The position numbers and the translations under genes were made by a program. Shown in pieces: positions 55,212 through 63,271 of a DNA stretch of 64,000 bases. Origin of the DNA: Rhizobium binae (lineage in GTDB: Bacteria > Pseudomonadota > Alphaproteobacteria > Rhizobiales > Rhizobiaceae); assembly GCF_017357225.1 (NCBI RefSeq), contig NZ_CP071604.1, forward strand, positions 2,483,001 to 2,547,000, written 5' to 3'. Position 1 is the first letter of the stretch. The number at the start of each line of letters is the position of its first letter. The notes under the pieces were generated by a model. That model was not told where the DNA came from, did no database searches, and was given only the letters and a program-made list of their open reading frames with translations.

Positions 55212-56402
55212 TCACTGCAGCGTCGGTGCCGCCGCCGTGCCGGTCAGCGAGCGGTATTCCCACGCCGCGACAATGATCAGCACCAGCGTCGCCAGAATCC
55301 CAAGCAGATAGACCTCGATGAAGGGTGCCGCAAAGGCGAGCAGGATCAGGAACACGAGGCCGGCGAGATGCGAGAGCGGCAGCTTTCCGCTGGTCGCGCC
55401 CTTGAACCAGAGATTGCCGATTAGGAACAGGCCGGAGCCGCCGAGCACCGCCGCAGCGATGCCGAGATCGCCCGCCTCATGCGGATGCGAGAACATGAAC
55501 TCGACGGCCACTGCGTGCACGATGATCCCGGCAAGGATCGGGATGTGTGCGTAAGTGAAGGCCAATCGCGCCAGAGCTCCCGGCGTCTCGGCATGTTCGA
55601 TGCGATGGGCGGCACGACCGTGGCCGAAGCGGAAGTAGAGCCACCACATGGCGACCGTCCCGATAAAGCCGGTGACGAAGACGAGGCTGGTCAGAATTGA
55701 GATCGGCAGTTCGGAAAAGGTGCGGCCGGAAACGAGGATCGCTTCGCCGAGGCAGATGATGATGAAGAGCGCGCAGCGCTCGGCCATATGCGCACCGGAC
55801 ACATCCCAATCGCTTGGAACGGAGCGGCCGAGTCCTGGTACCGCAAAGCCCGCGGCCGGCCCGGCATATTCGATGGCGAGCGCGATCATCCAGGCGATCA
55901 GCCGGGCTTCATGCTCGAGCACCCCCCCGGCGATCCAAAAGACGCCGGCCGCCGCGAGCCAGACGGTAATGCGGGTAAAATTCAGCGTATTGGCGCGGTC
56001 GACGCGCGTCATCGCATAGGTCGTAAACAGCGAGCGCCCGACCTGCATCGCCACATAGGCGCCAGCAAAGAGCAACCCTTTGTCGCCGAATGCCTCTGGG
56101 ATGGATGCTGACAGCACCAGCCCCAGCATCATCAGCGCCACCAGCATGCCGCGCACCGGCATCTTGTCGGGATCGAGCCAGTTCGTCACCCAGGCGGTGA
56201 ATATCCACACCCACCAGACCGCAAAGGTCATCAGCGCCGCTTCGACGGCGCCGAGCGGCGTATAATGGGCGGCAAGCGCGTGCGAAAGCTGCGAGATCGA
56301 AAACACGAAGACCAGATCGAAGAACAGCTCGAGGAAGGTAACCTTGCTGCCGGCCGCACTCCCCTTGGCGCGCAGCCAGTTCTTTCCGTTCACTTTCGCC
56401 AT
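55212..56402 (-). CDS. Low temperature requirement protein A (LtrA) family membrane protein
   Basis: A 396-residue polytopic protein with about eleven hydrophobic segments. The N-terminal VTFLELFFDLVFVFSISQL is the LtrA family signature. The name comes from a Listeria cold-growth gene; biochemical function is unknown. IICLGEAILVSGRTFSELP is another conserved segment. It probably lies in a unit with the DUF971 gene upstream (29-bp gap). Confidence 0.9.
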   Translation of the reverse strand: MAKVNGKNWLRAKGSAAGSKVTFLELFFDLVFVFSISQLSHALAAHYTPLGAVEAALMTFAVWWVWIFTAWVTNWLDPDKMPVRGMLVALMMLGLVLSASIPEAFGDKGLLFAGAYVAMQVGRSLFTTYAMTRVDRANTLNFTRITVWLAAAGVFWIAGGVLEHEARLIAWMIALAIEYAGPAAGFAVPGLGRSVPSDWDVSGAHMAERCALFIIICLGEAILVSGRTFSELPISILTSLVFVTGFIGTVAMWWLYFRFGHGRAAHRIEHAETPGALARLAFTYAHIPILAGIIVHAVAVEFMFSHPHEAGDLGIAAAVLGGSGLFLIGNLWFKGATSGKLPLSHLAGLVFLILLAFAAPFIEVYLLGILATLVLIIVAAWEYRSLTGTAAAPTLQ

Positions 56403-56431
56403 TTGGCCCCCGATGGCTGTCTGTTTGAAAT

Positions 56432-56806
56432 TCAGCGCGGCTTTTCCGCCGTGTCGCGGTTCATGCCCTTTTCCCTGAGCTCGTCCTCATAGGCCGAAAA
56501 CAGCTCCGCGCCCCGTTCGCCGAGCTCCCGCAGATAGGTCCAGGTGTAGATCCCGGTATCGTGCATGTCGTCGAAGCCGATCCTGACGGCATAATTGCCG
56601 GTCGGCGTCATCGAGATGATCGCGACATTGCGTTTGCCGGGTACCGTCACCCTCTGCCCCGGCCCGTGCCCCTGCACCTCGGCCGACGGCGACAGCACGC
56701 GCAGAAGCTCGGCCGACAGGTCGAAGCTCAGGCCGTCGTCGAAGGTTATTGCCAGCCTCTGCCGGTCTTTCGAAACGCGAAGTTCGCTCGGCCAGGTATC
56801 GTTCAT
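56432..56806 (-). CDS. DUF971 domain-containing protein
   Basis: A 124-residue protein with the gamma-butyrobetaine hydroxylase-like N-terminal (DUF971) fold: PSELRVSKDRQRLAITFDDG, YAVRIGFDDMHDTGIYTW. In eukaryotes the domain precedes a dioxygenase; bacterial stand-alone forms are often near Fe-S or molybdenum cofactor genes. It diverges from moaA. The ATG at 56806 follows AGGG at good spacing, better than the GTG three codons upstream. Confidence 0.9.
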   Translation of the reverse strand: MNDTWPSELRVSKDRQRLAITFDDGLSFDLSAELLRVLSPSAEVQGHGPGQRVTVPGKRNVAIISMTPTGNYAVRIGFDDMHDTGIYTWTYLRELGERGAELFSAYEDELREKGMNRDTAEKPR

Positions 56807-56988
56807 CTCTATCACCCTCTTTCCCCTGGAGAAGTAGGCGTTCGCCTTTTTCGAGGCAAGCGCAAATTAGCGTGTGCGAAATCCATTTCCCTTGACGGCG
56901 CAATCACATATGCACAAATAGAAAGATATCGCTTGAAAACAGGCAGGCATCGGTCTGGCGCGTTTCAGATCCGGCTGCGGAGGAATTG

Positions 56989-58035
56989 GTGAATACAATA
57001 GTAGGAACGATAGGCAAGGCATCGCCGCTGGCGGCGGATGCACATCCGATGATCGACCCTTATGGCCGGGCTGTCACCTATCTCCGCGTCTCCGTCACCG
57101 ACCGCTGCGATTTCCGCTGCACCTATTGCATGGCCGAGAACATGACCTTCCTGCCGAAGAGGGACCTGTTGACGCTGGAAGAGCTTGACCGGCTCTGTTC
57201 CGCCTTTATCGCCAAAGGCGTGAGGAAAATCCGGCTGACCGGAGGCGAGCCGCTCGTGCGCAAGAACATCATGTATCTTGTGCGCAAGCTCGGCGAAAAG
57301 ATCGGCGCCGGCCTCGACGAACTGACGCTGACGACCAATGGCTCACAGCTGGCGCGCCATGCCGAGGAACTTTATGAGTCCGGCGTGCGCCGCATCAACG
57401 TCTCGCTCGATACGCTCGACCCCGACAAGTTCCGCAAGATCACCCGCTGGGGCGATTTTTCCAAGGTCATGGAAGGCATCGACGCCGCTCAGAAGGCCGG
57501 CATCAGCATCAAGCTCAATGCCGTGGCGCTTAAAGGTTTCAACGACGCCGAGATACCCGGCCTCCTGCGCTTCGCCCACGGCCGCGGCATGGATCTCACA
57601 GTCATTGAAACCATGCCGATGGGCGAGATCGACGAGGACCGCACCGACCAGTACCTGCCGCTCTCCGAGCTCCGCGCCGATTTGGAGAGACAGTTCACGC
57701 TAACCGATATCGACTACCAGACCGGCGGCCCGGCGCGTTACGTCAGGGTCACGGAGACCGGCGGCCGCCTCGGCTTCATCACGCCGATGACCCATAATTT
57801 CTGCGAGAGCTGCAACCGTGTGCGCCTGACCTGCACCGGCACGCTCTATATGTGCCTCGGCCAGAACGACGCCGCCGATCTGCGCGCCGCATTGCGCGCC
57901 ACCGAAGACGACGCCCTTCTCCACGCCGCCATCGACGAAGCCATCACCCGCAAGCCTAAGGGCCACGACTTCATCATCGACCGCACGCATAACAGGCCGG
58001 CAGTGGCGCGGCATATGAGTGTTACCGGTGGGTGA
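56989..58035 (+). CDS. moaA: GTP 3',8-cyclase MoaA
   Basis: A 348-residue radical-SAM enzyme for the first step of molybdenum cofactor synthesis. The N-terminal cluster motif is [11 protein letters not shown] (CxxxCxxC), followed by [14 protein letters not shown]. The C-terminal cluster is [19 protein letters not shown]. The protein ends in Gly-Gly, needed in MoaA. The GTG at 56989 sits 5 bp after GGAGG; the TTG just before is too close. No other moa gene is in the window. Confidence 0.95.
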   Translation: MNTIVGTIGKASPLAADAHPMIDPYGRAVTYLRVSVTDRCDFRCTYCMAENMTFLPKRDLLTLEELDRLCSAFIAKGVRKIRLTGGEPLVRKNIMYLVRKLGEKIGAGLDELTLTTNGSQLARHAEELYESGVRRINVSLDTLDPDKFRKITRWGDFSKVMEGIDAAQKAGISIKLNAVALKGFNDAEIPGLLRFAHGRGMDLTVIETMPMGEIDEDRTDQYLPLSELRADLERQFTLTDIDYQTGGPARYVRVTETGGRLGFITPMTHNFCESCNRVRLTCTGTLYMCLGQNDAADLRAALRATEDDALLHAAIDEAITRKPKGHDFIIDRTHNRPAVARHMSVTGG

Positions 58036-58059
58036 GGCGCGGTCCCCGCCAAGCGGGAA

Positions 58060-58175
58060 GCGATCGATCCAGTGAATCGATCGCAGGGTCGAACGCCTGA
58101 GCCCAAGCGAAGGGCCGGGATACGGTGCGGCTTGTTCCCTCTTCGCCCCAGCGGAGAGAAGAGGGAGCAAGCCGC
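58060..58175. repeat. Palindromic intergenic element between moaA and the methyltransferase gene
   Basis: GCGATCGAT (58060-58068) pairs perfectly with ATCGATCGC (58076-58084). A second stem of 18 bp with one mismatch is 58127-58144 against 58158-58175 (GCGGCTTG... with ...CAAGCCGC). Both lie between convergent genes. The long hairpin may stop transcription from both sides; the sequence resembles dispersed rhizobial palindromes. Confidence 0.65.
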
Positions 58176-58181
58176 AGCCCC

Positions 58182-58967
58182 CTAGCCGGGCTTACGCGCA
58201 CAAATCGCAAACCGCTCCTGCACCATCCGCTCGAGCCCGCGCAAAAACGGCATCTTGCGCGCCTGCGCCCAGTGAATATCGCGGAGCTTGCGGTCGACCA
58301 CGATGTCCACGAAGCCGGCTTTACAGAGAAGCTCGACGATCGCTTCGGCCGGCATCTCGCGGGAGAAATGCACGCGGGAGCGGATGTTCTGGTGCCGCGC
58401 CATCATCTCCGGTGACATGTGGCTTGCCGCCGGCTTGCCCGTCACCTTTGTCCAAAACTTCTGCAGGCTCTTCACCCAGGTTTCCCGGCCCATATTGCCG
58501 TCGACGATCAGCACCTTGCCGCCCGGCCTCAGCACCGAAAACCATTCCTTGAAGGCCGAAGCCGGGTCCACAAGCGTCCAGACGAGATGCCGGTTGGTGA
58601 TGGCGTCGTAGCTGTCCTTCGGCTCCATGGTGTTTTCGGCGTCGCCGGAAACGAAGCGGATATCGGTGCCGCGCTTCTTCGCCTTGGCGCGCGCCTGCGC
58701 CAGCATCGCATCCGACCAGTCCAGCCCGGTGACCTTGAAGCCGGCATCGTTCATCAGATGCGAGATGACGGCGGTGCCGCAGGCAAGATCGAGAGCGGCG
58801 CGCCCCTGCCCCTCGCCGAGATGCTTTCGGATCAGCCTCAGCCAGCCTTTCCGCTCGCCTTCCGAAAAGATTTCATGGCCGACGCTCTGGTCGAAGGTCG
58901 CCGCCCTTTCCGACCAGAACTCGCGGATTTCATCGCGGATAGAGTAATTTGTATTCATCGAATTCAT
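58182..58967 (-). CDS. Class I SAM-dependent methyltransferase
   Basis: A 261-residue methyltransferase. Motif I is ALDLACGTAVISHLM, followed by VTGLDWSDAMLAQA and the later LRPGGKVLIVDGN. The N-terminal EFWSERAATFDQSVGHE is common in small-molecule methyltransferases. It diverges from a FecBCD-type importer, and a candidate Irr box begins 26 bp before its start. Similar divergons occur around metallophore transport; the methylated compound is unknown. Confidence 0.88.
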   Translation of the reverse strand: MNSMNTNYSIRDEIREFWSERAATFDQSVGHEIFSEGERKGWLRLIRKHLGEGQGRAALDLACGTAVISHLMNDAGFKVTGLDWSDAMLAQARAKAKKRGTDIRFVSGDAENTMEPKDSYDAITNRHLVWTLVDPASAFKEWFSVLRPGGKVLIVDGNMGRETWVKSLQKFWTKVTGKPAASHMSPEMMARHQNIRSRVHFSREMPAEAIVELLCKAGFVDIVVDRKLRDIHWAQARKMPFLRGLERMVQERFAICARKPG

Positions 58968-58992
58968 CTCAATTGCCCCTGCATCGGATCAG

Positions 58993-59009
58993 TTTGGAAA
59001 TGCTCTAAA
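58993..59009. promoter_or_regulatory. Candidate Irr box (ICE motif)
   Basis: TTTGGAAATGCTCTAAA matches the rhizobial iron control element TTTAGAA-N3-TTCTAAA at 12 of 14 specified positions. It is placed 26 bp before the methyltransferase gene and 74 bp before the importer gene. Irr represses or activates iron genes according to haem and iron status. Confidence 0.5.
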
Positions 59010-59019
59010 ACATATAACT

Positions 59020-59034
59020 TGATTCATAAAGTCA
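59020..59034. promoter_or_regulatory. Candidate RirA operator (TGA-N9-TCA)
   Basis: TGATTCATAAAGTCA fits the core TGA-N9-TCA of the iron-responsive operator used by RirA. It lies 11 bp from the Irr-like box. Only six bases are specified, so chance is a real possibility. Confidence 0.35.
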
Positions 59035-59082
59035 TATTTCTTATGCCTGCGGACATTATTCAGACGTCAGGGGAATCTCCAG

Positions 59083-60219
59083 ATGAATTTCGTGAAAATG
59101 CTCGCAGTCTCCGCAGCTGCGATTGCCGGCTTGATGCCGCTTTCGGCCTGGGCGCAATCCTTCACCATCAAGGATGTCGCCGGCCGTGACGTGAGCTTCG
59201 ACAAGCCGGTCGAGCGTGTGATCCTTGGCGAAGGCCGCATGCTCTATGCCGTCGCGCCGATCGAGAAGGAAGATCCCTTCGCCAAGATCGTCGGCTGGCG
59301 CAACGATCTCTGGACCACCGACAAGGATGGCTTCAATGCCTATGTCGAGAGGTTTCCGAAGGGCAAGGACCTGCCCTTCCTCGGCAATCTGACCGACGGC
59401 ACGCTGCAGACAGAGACGGTCGTCAAGCTTCATCCGGATGTGTTGCTGCTGCCGATCGGCAACAAGACGGCGGCCGACGAAGTCAAGCTCGAAGACATGC
59501 TCGCCGGCATCGGCGTGAAGATCGTCTATATCGATTTCCGAGAGCATATTCTCGCCAACACCGAGCCGAGCCTGAAGATCCTCGGCAAGCTCTTCGGCCA
59601 TGAGGACCGCGCCGAAGCCGTCGCGGCCTATTGGAAGGAGCAGATGGCGCGCGTGACCGACAGGCTGAAGGCCGCCAACCCGCCGAAGCCGAACGTTTTC
59701 ATGTATCGCGCCGCCGGTCTGGTGGAGTGCTGCGGCACCTTCGGCCCGGATAATTTCGGCCTGATGGTCGATTGGGCCGGCGGCCACAATCTCGGCTCCG
59801 ATTTCCTGCCGGGCTATACCGGCTCCATCAACGCCGAACAGGTTGTCGCCTCCAATCCCGAGGTGATCGTCATCACCGGCTCCAACTGGAGCCAGACCAA
59901 GAATGCCAAGGACTATGTGAATGTCGGTCCGAACGCGGCCCCCACCCTCGGCGACAGCCGCAAGGCGCTGAACACGCTGATGGAAAACCCGGCCTTCACC
60001 GGCTCCAAGGCGGTGGCCGGCGGCAATGTGCACGCAATCTGGCACCAATTCTACACCAGCCCCTACCAGTTCGTCGCCGTCCAGCAGCTGGCCAAATGGT
60101 TCCATCCGAACCTCTTCGCCGATCTCGATCCGGATGCCACCTTCAAGGAATTCCATGAGAAATTCCTGCCGGTCGCCTATCAGCCGGGTTACTGGGTCGA
60201 CGCCAAGGCGGGCCAGTAG
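59083..60219 (+). CDS. Iron/siderophore-type ABC transporter substrate-binding protein
   Basis: A 378-residue periplasmic protein of the FecB/TroA-like class III binding-protein fold. A signal peptide ends at AWAQS (residue 23). The next segment FTIKDVAGRDVSFDKPVERV is the usual opening. A vicinal cysteine pair occurs in GLVECCGTFGPDN, uncommon in this family. The substrate may be a ferric siderophore, haem or another metal chelate. It heads a three-gene importer operon (gaps 6 bp and a 7-bp overlap). Confidence 0.9.
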   Translation: MNFVKMLAVSAAAIAGLMPLSAWAQSFTIKDVAGRDVSFDKPVERVILGEGRMLYAVAPIEKEDPFAKIVGWRNDLWTTDKDGFNAYVERFPKGKDLPFLGNLTDGTLQTETVVKLHPDVLLLPIGNKTAADEVKLEDMLAGIGVKIVYIDFREHILANTEPSLKILGKLFGHEDRAEAVAAYWKEQMARVTDRLKAANPPKPNVFMYRAAGLVECCGTFGPDNFGLMVDWAGGHNLGSDFLPGYTGSINAEQVVASNPEVIVITGSNWSQTKNAKDYVNVGPNAAPTLGDSRKALNTLMENPAFTGSKAVAGGNVHAIWHQFYTSPYQFVAVQQLAKWFHPNLFADLDPDATFKEFHEKFLPVAYQPGYWVDAKAGQ

Positions 60220-60225
60220 TCGGAA

Positions 60226-61296
60226 ATGGCCGAAGTCGCCGCCCTATCGATCGACGCTGAAGCCGGGATGGAGCGCTACCGCGCTCTCGCCCGGCGCAAG
60301 CTCCTGATCCTTGCCGCCATGGCGGCAGCGCTCTGCCTGTCCTTCGCCGTCGACCTCGCATGGGGGCCAGCCCGCTACAGCCTCGCTGAGGTCCTCGCCG
60401 CCCTCTTCGACCCACCCTCCGTTTCGGATCAGGTGCGGGCCGTCGTCTGGGATATCCGCATGCCGGTCGCCGTCATGGCGATCGTCGTCGGCGCTTCGCT
60501 CTCCGTCGCCGGCGCACAGATGCAGACCATCCTCGCCAATCCGCTCGCCAGCCCCTTCACGCTCGGCATCTCGGCTGCCGCAAGCTTCGGTGCGGCGCTG
60601 GCGATCGTGACCAGCGTTCCGCTTCTGCCTGTAGCAGCCGGCCTGCTCGTGCCGGTCAATGCTTTCATCATGGCGCTGATCGCCACGCTCTTCATCCATT
60701 TCGTTTCGCGAGCCCGCGGCGTCTCGGTGCAGACGGTGGTGCTTCTCGGCATCGCCCTGGTCTTCACCTTCAATGCGGCCCTCGCCTTCCTGCAATATCT
60801 CGCCTCCGAACAGGCGCTGTCGGCCGTCGTCTTCTGGACGATGGGCAGCCTCACCAAGGCCACATGGCCGAAGATCTGGGTGACGCTTGCCGTACTGCTC
60901 ATCGCCCTGCCGCTCTTTGCCCGCAACGCCTGGGCGCTGACGGCGATCCGCCTCGGCGAGGACAAGGCCGCGAGCTTCGGCGTTGATGTCCGCCGCATCC
61001 GGCTGGAAACGATGCTTGTTGTCTCGCTGCTTGCCGCCGTGCCCGTAAGCTTCGTCGGCACCATCGGGTTCGTCGGCCTCGTCGGGCCGCATATCGCGCG
61101 CATGATCCTTGGCGAGGATCAGCGCTTTTTCCTGCCGGGCTCGATCCTCTCCGGCGCGCTGCTGCTGTCGCTGACCTCGATCGTCTCGAAGTCGATCATC
61201 CCCGGCGTCGTCTTCCCGATCGGCATCATCACGGCGCTCGTCGGCGTGCCCTTCTTCTTCTCGCTCATTCTCTCGAACAGGAGCCGGTCGTGGTAG
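60226..61296 (+). CDS. FecCD-family ABC transporter permease
   Basis: A 356-residue inner-membrane permease with about nine to ten hydrophobic segments. Signatures are RMPVAVMAIVVGASLSVAGA, ILANPLASPFTLGIS and VGTIGFVGLVGPHIARMI. The last is the EAA-like contact for the ATPase. It would form the channel for the binding protein encoded 6 bp upstream. The last 7 bp overlap the ATPase gene, so translation is coupled. Confidence 0.92.
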   Translation: MAEVAALSIDAEAGMERYRALARRKLLILAAMAAALCLSFAVDLAWGPARYSLAEVLAALFDPPSVSDQVRAVVWDIRMPVAVMAIVVGASLSVAGAQMQTILANPLASPFTLGISAAASFGAALAIVTSVPLLPVAAGLLVPVNAFIMALIATLFIHFVSRARGVSVQTVVLLGIALVFTFNAALAFLQYLASEQALSAVVFWTMGSLTKATWPKIWVTLAVLLIALPLFARNAWALTAIRLGEDKAASFGVDVRRIRLETMLVVSLLAAVPVSFVGTIGFVGLVGPHIARMILGEDQRFFLPGSILSGALLLSLTSIVSKSIIPGVVFPIGIITALVGVPFFFSLILSNRSRSW

Positions 61297-62042
61297 CCCT
61301 TCAATTGCAGTCGGTCGGCGCCTATCACGGCCGCAAGCTTTTCGTCGAAGACGTGACGACGCCGGTCATGAATGCGGGCGAGCTCGTGGCGGTGATCGGC
61401 CCGAACGCCGCCGGCAAGTCGACGCTTTTCAAGCGCATCACCGGGCTGCTCAGGGGACCGGGCAATGTCGTCGTCGAAGGCTCGACGGCGAAAAACGCCA
61501 TCAGCTACATGCCGCAGGATACCTCGGCGAATGCGGTGCTCACGGTTTACGAATCCATCCTGCTCGCGCGCAAGCAGGGCCAGTCCTGGGGCGTCAGCGA
61601 CAGCGACCTGCGCTTCATCGACGAGATCATGAGAGCACTCGATATATCAGTCATCGCCTTCCGCGATCTCGGCGCACTTTCCGGCGGCCAGCGCCAACTC
61701 GTCTCCATCGCCCAGGCGCTGGTCCGCGAGCCCGAGATCATGCTGATGGACGAGCCGACCAGCGCGCTCGATCTCCACCGCCAGGTCGAGGTCCTCGACT
61801 TCATGCGTCGCCAGGCCCGCGCCAAAGGCATGATCGTGCTGATCGCCATCCACGACCTCAACCAGGCGCTCCGCTTCGCCGACAAAGTCCTCGTCATCGC
61901 CAACGGCCGCATGCGCGCCTGCGGCGCGCCGAGAGACGTCGTGACCGCCGAAATGCTGCGGGAGATCTACCGCGTGGAAGCCCGGGTAGAGAAATGCTCG
62001 CTGGACCACGATCATGTCATCGTGGATGGGACGGCGCATTGA
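61290..62042 (+). CDS. FecE/FepC-family ABC transporter ATP-binding protein
   Basis: A 250-residue ATPase energising the importer. Walker A is VIGPNAAGKSTLFKR; Q-loop SYMPQDTSANAVL; signature ALSGGQRQLVSIAQALV; Walker B IMLMDEPTSALDLH; the H-loop His is in IAIHDLNQAL. The GTG start overlaps the permease end. Last gene of the operon; a palindromic repeat follows. Confidence 0.92.
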   Translation: MVALQLQSVGAYHGRKLFVEDVTTPVMNAGELVAVIGPNAAGKSTLFKRITGLLRGPGNVVVEGSTAKNAISYMPQDTSANAVLTVYESILLARKQGQSWGVSDSDLRFIDEIMRALDISVIAFRDLGALSGGQRQLVSIAQALVREPEIMLMDEPTSALDLHRQVEVLDFMRRQARAKGMIVLIAIHDLNQALRFADKVLVIANGRMRACGAPRDVVTAEMLREIYRVEARVEKCSLDHDHVIVDGTAH

Positions 62043-62129
62043 AGCTGGCGGACCTGCGCGAAAGACATTGCATCGTGATGCGCCATGGCCCGAGAGAGAC
62101 TGATTGTGTGATGCCGACGCCCAAGAGAG

Positions 62130-62275
62130 CCTCATCCTGAGGTGCGCAGCCCATAGGGCTGAGCCTCGAAGAGCGACGCGGGCGCTCCCGCTAAGGCGCA
62201 ACCATCTTGAGCAAAGACGGAGGCAGCGTTGCGGCAACTTCGAGGCGATCCTGCGGATCGCACCTCAGGACGAGG
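62130..62275. repeat. Long inverted-repeat intergenic element (RIME/REP-like)
   Basis: CCTCATCCTGAGGTGC (62130-62145) pairs at 15 of 16 positions with 62260-62275. A nested GCCTCGAAG / CTTCGAGGC pair lies inside, so the 146-bp element can fold into one long hairpin. Its ends recall a repeat widespread between genes in rhizobia. It lies between the convergent importer and SorC genes and may act as a bidirectional terminator. Confidence 0.65.
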
Positions 62276-62299
62276 ACCCGTGGAGGATGCCGCTGCCAA

Positions 62300-63253
62300 T
62301 CAGTCGATCAATCGCTGCGCGGTAAACTTGTCCGTAACGAGCATGTCGATGACCCCGACGCGGAGCGCGCCTGCGATAGCGTCGGTCTTTTTGGCTCCGC
62401 CGGCCAGAGCAATGACCCGGTCCACCCGTTCGAGATCTTCAAGGGGCAGTCCTATGACCCGGTCGTCCAGGGGCGTCTTGACCGGCTTGCCGTTCTTATC
62501 GAAGAAGCGGAGCGAGATATCGCCGACGGCGCCCGCTTCCGCGAGGTCGGACAGTTCGCGCGAGGAAAAGATGTTGCCAGATCGGGCGAGAAGTTCGGAG
62601 GGTTCGACGGCGCCGATGCCGACGATCGCGAGCGTTATGCTGCCGAATAGGTCCATCGTCTCGCGGACGAACGGGTCGGCCTGCATCAGAAGTTTTGCCT
62701 CTCTTGATGTCGTAACGCCCTGAACCGGGAGCAGTTTCGGCTCGGCGCCGGTCAGGCGCGCAAGCCGCGTGGTCAGCTGCGTCGCATGCGTCTGCACGGA
62801 AGGATCGCCCATGCCTCCCAGGGTCTGGACGACATACTTCGCCTGAGCGCTTTTCTGCGGATGAATGTTCTCGACCATCTTGAAGATCGTCTGGCTCCAG
62901 CTCGAAACGCCGATGATCTCCCCTGGCGAGAGCGTCACCTCCAGCAGATGAGCCGCTGCCTCTCCGATGCGGGCCATAATGGCGCCGTCCCGGTCTTCCG
63001 TGCACTCGACGACGATCGCCTCCGGCAGATCGTATTTTTCGCGAAGCGCGCGCTCGAGCTCGCTATAGGTGCCGACGGGAGGGATCACGCTGGTTCTGAC
63101 GATATCTTCGGCCTCGGCGCGCTTCAACATACGCGATACTGTCGCCTGCGACAGCCGAAGGTGCTCCGCGATCTCCGCCTGTCGCCGCCCCTCTATGTGG
63201 TACATCTGGGCGACCCTTGAAATGAGACGGAGTTCATTGAGGCGAGTCATCAC
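62300..63253 (-). CDS. SorC/DeoR-type sugar-binding transcriptional regulator
   Basis: A 317-residue regulator. The N-terminal helix-turn-helix is in GRRQAEIAEHLRLSQATVSRM. The C-terminal sugar-phosphate-binding domain contains GEIIGVSSWSQTI, VQTLGGMGDPSVQTHATQLT and ALAGGAKKTDAIAGAL. It binds a sugar phosphate and controls a nearby catabolic operon. It is 18 bp downstream of an FGGY kinase gene on the same strand, which suggests the kinase product is its ligand. Confidence 0.92.
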   Translation of the reverse strand: MMTRLNELRLISRVAQMYHIEGRRQAEIAEHLRLSQATVSRMLKRAEAEDIVRTSVIPPVGTYSELERALREKYDLPEAIVVECTEDRDGAIMARIGEAAAHLLEVTLSPGEIIGVSSWSQTIFKMVENIHPQKSAQAKYVVQTLGGMGDPSVQTHATQLTTRLARLTGAEPKLLPVQGVTTSREAKLLMQADPFVRETMDLFGSITLAIVGIGAVEPSELLARSGNIFSSRELSDLAEAGAVGDISLRFFDKNGKPVKTPLDDRVIGLPLEDLERVDRVIALAGGAKKTDAIAGALRVGVIDMLVTDKFTAQRLID

Positions 63254-63271
63254 TGATCCCAGAGTGAATTT

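Noticed and set aside
59056..60156. 366-codon minus-strand frame opposite the substrate-binding protein gene
   Set aside because: Shadow frame; the plus strand has signal peptide, ribosome site and operon context.
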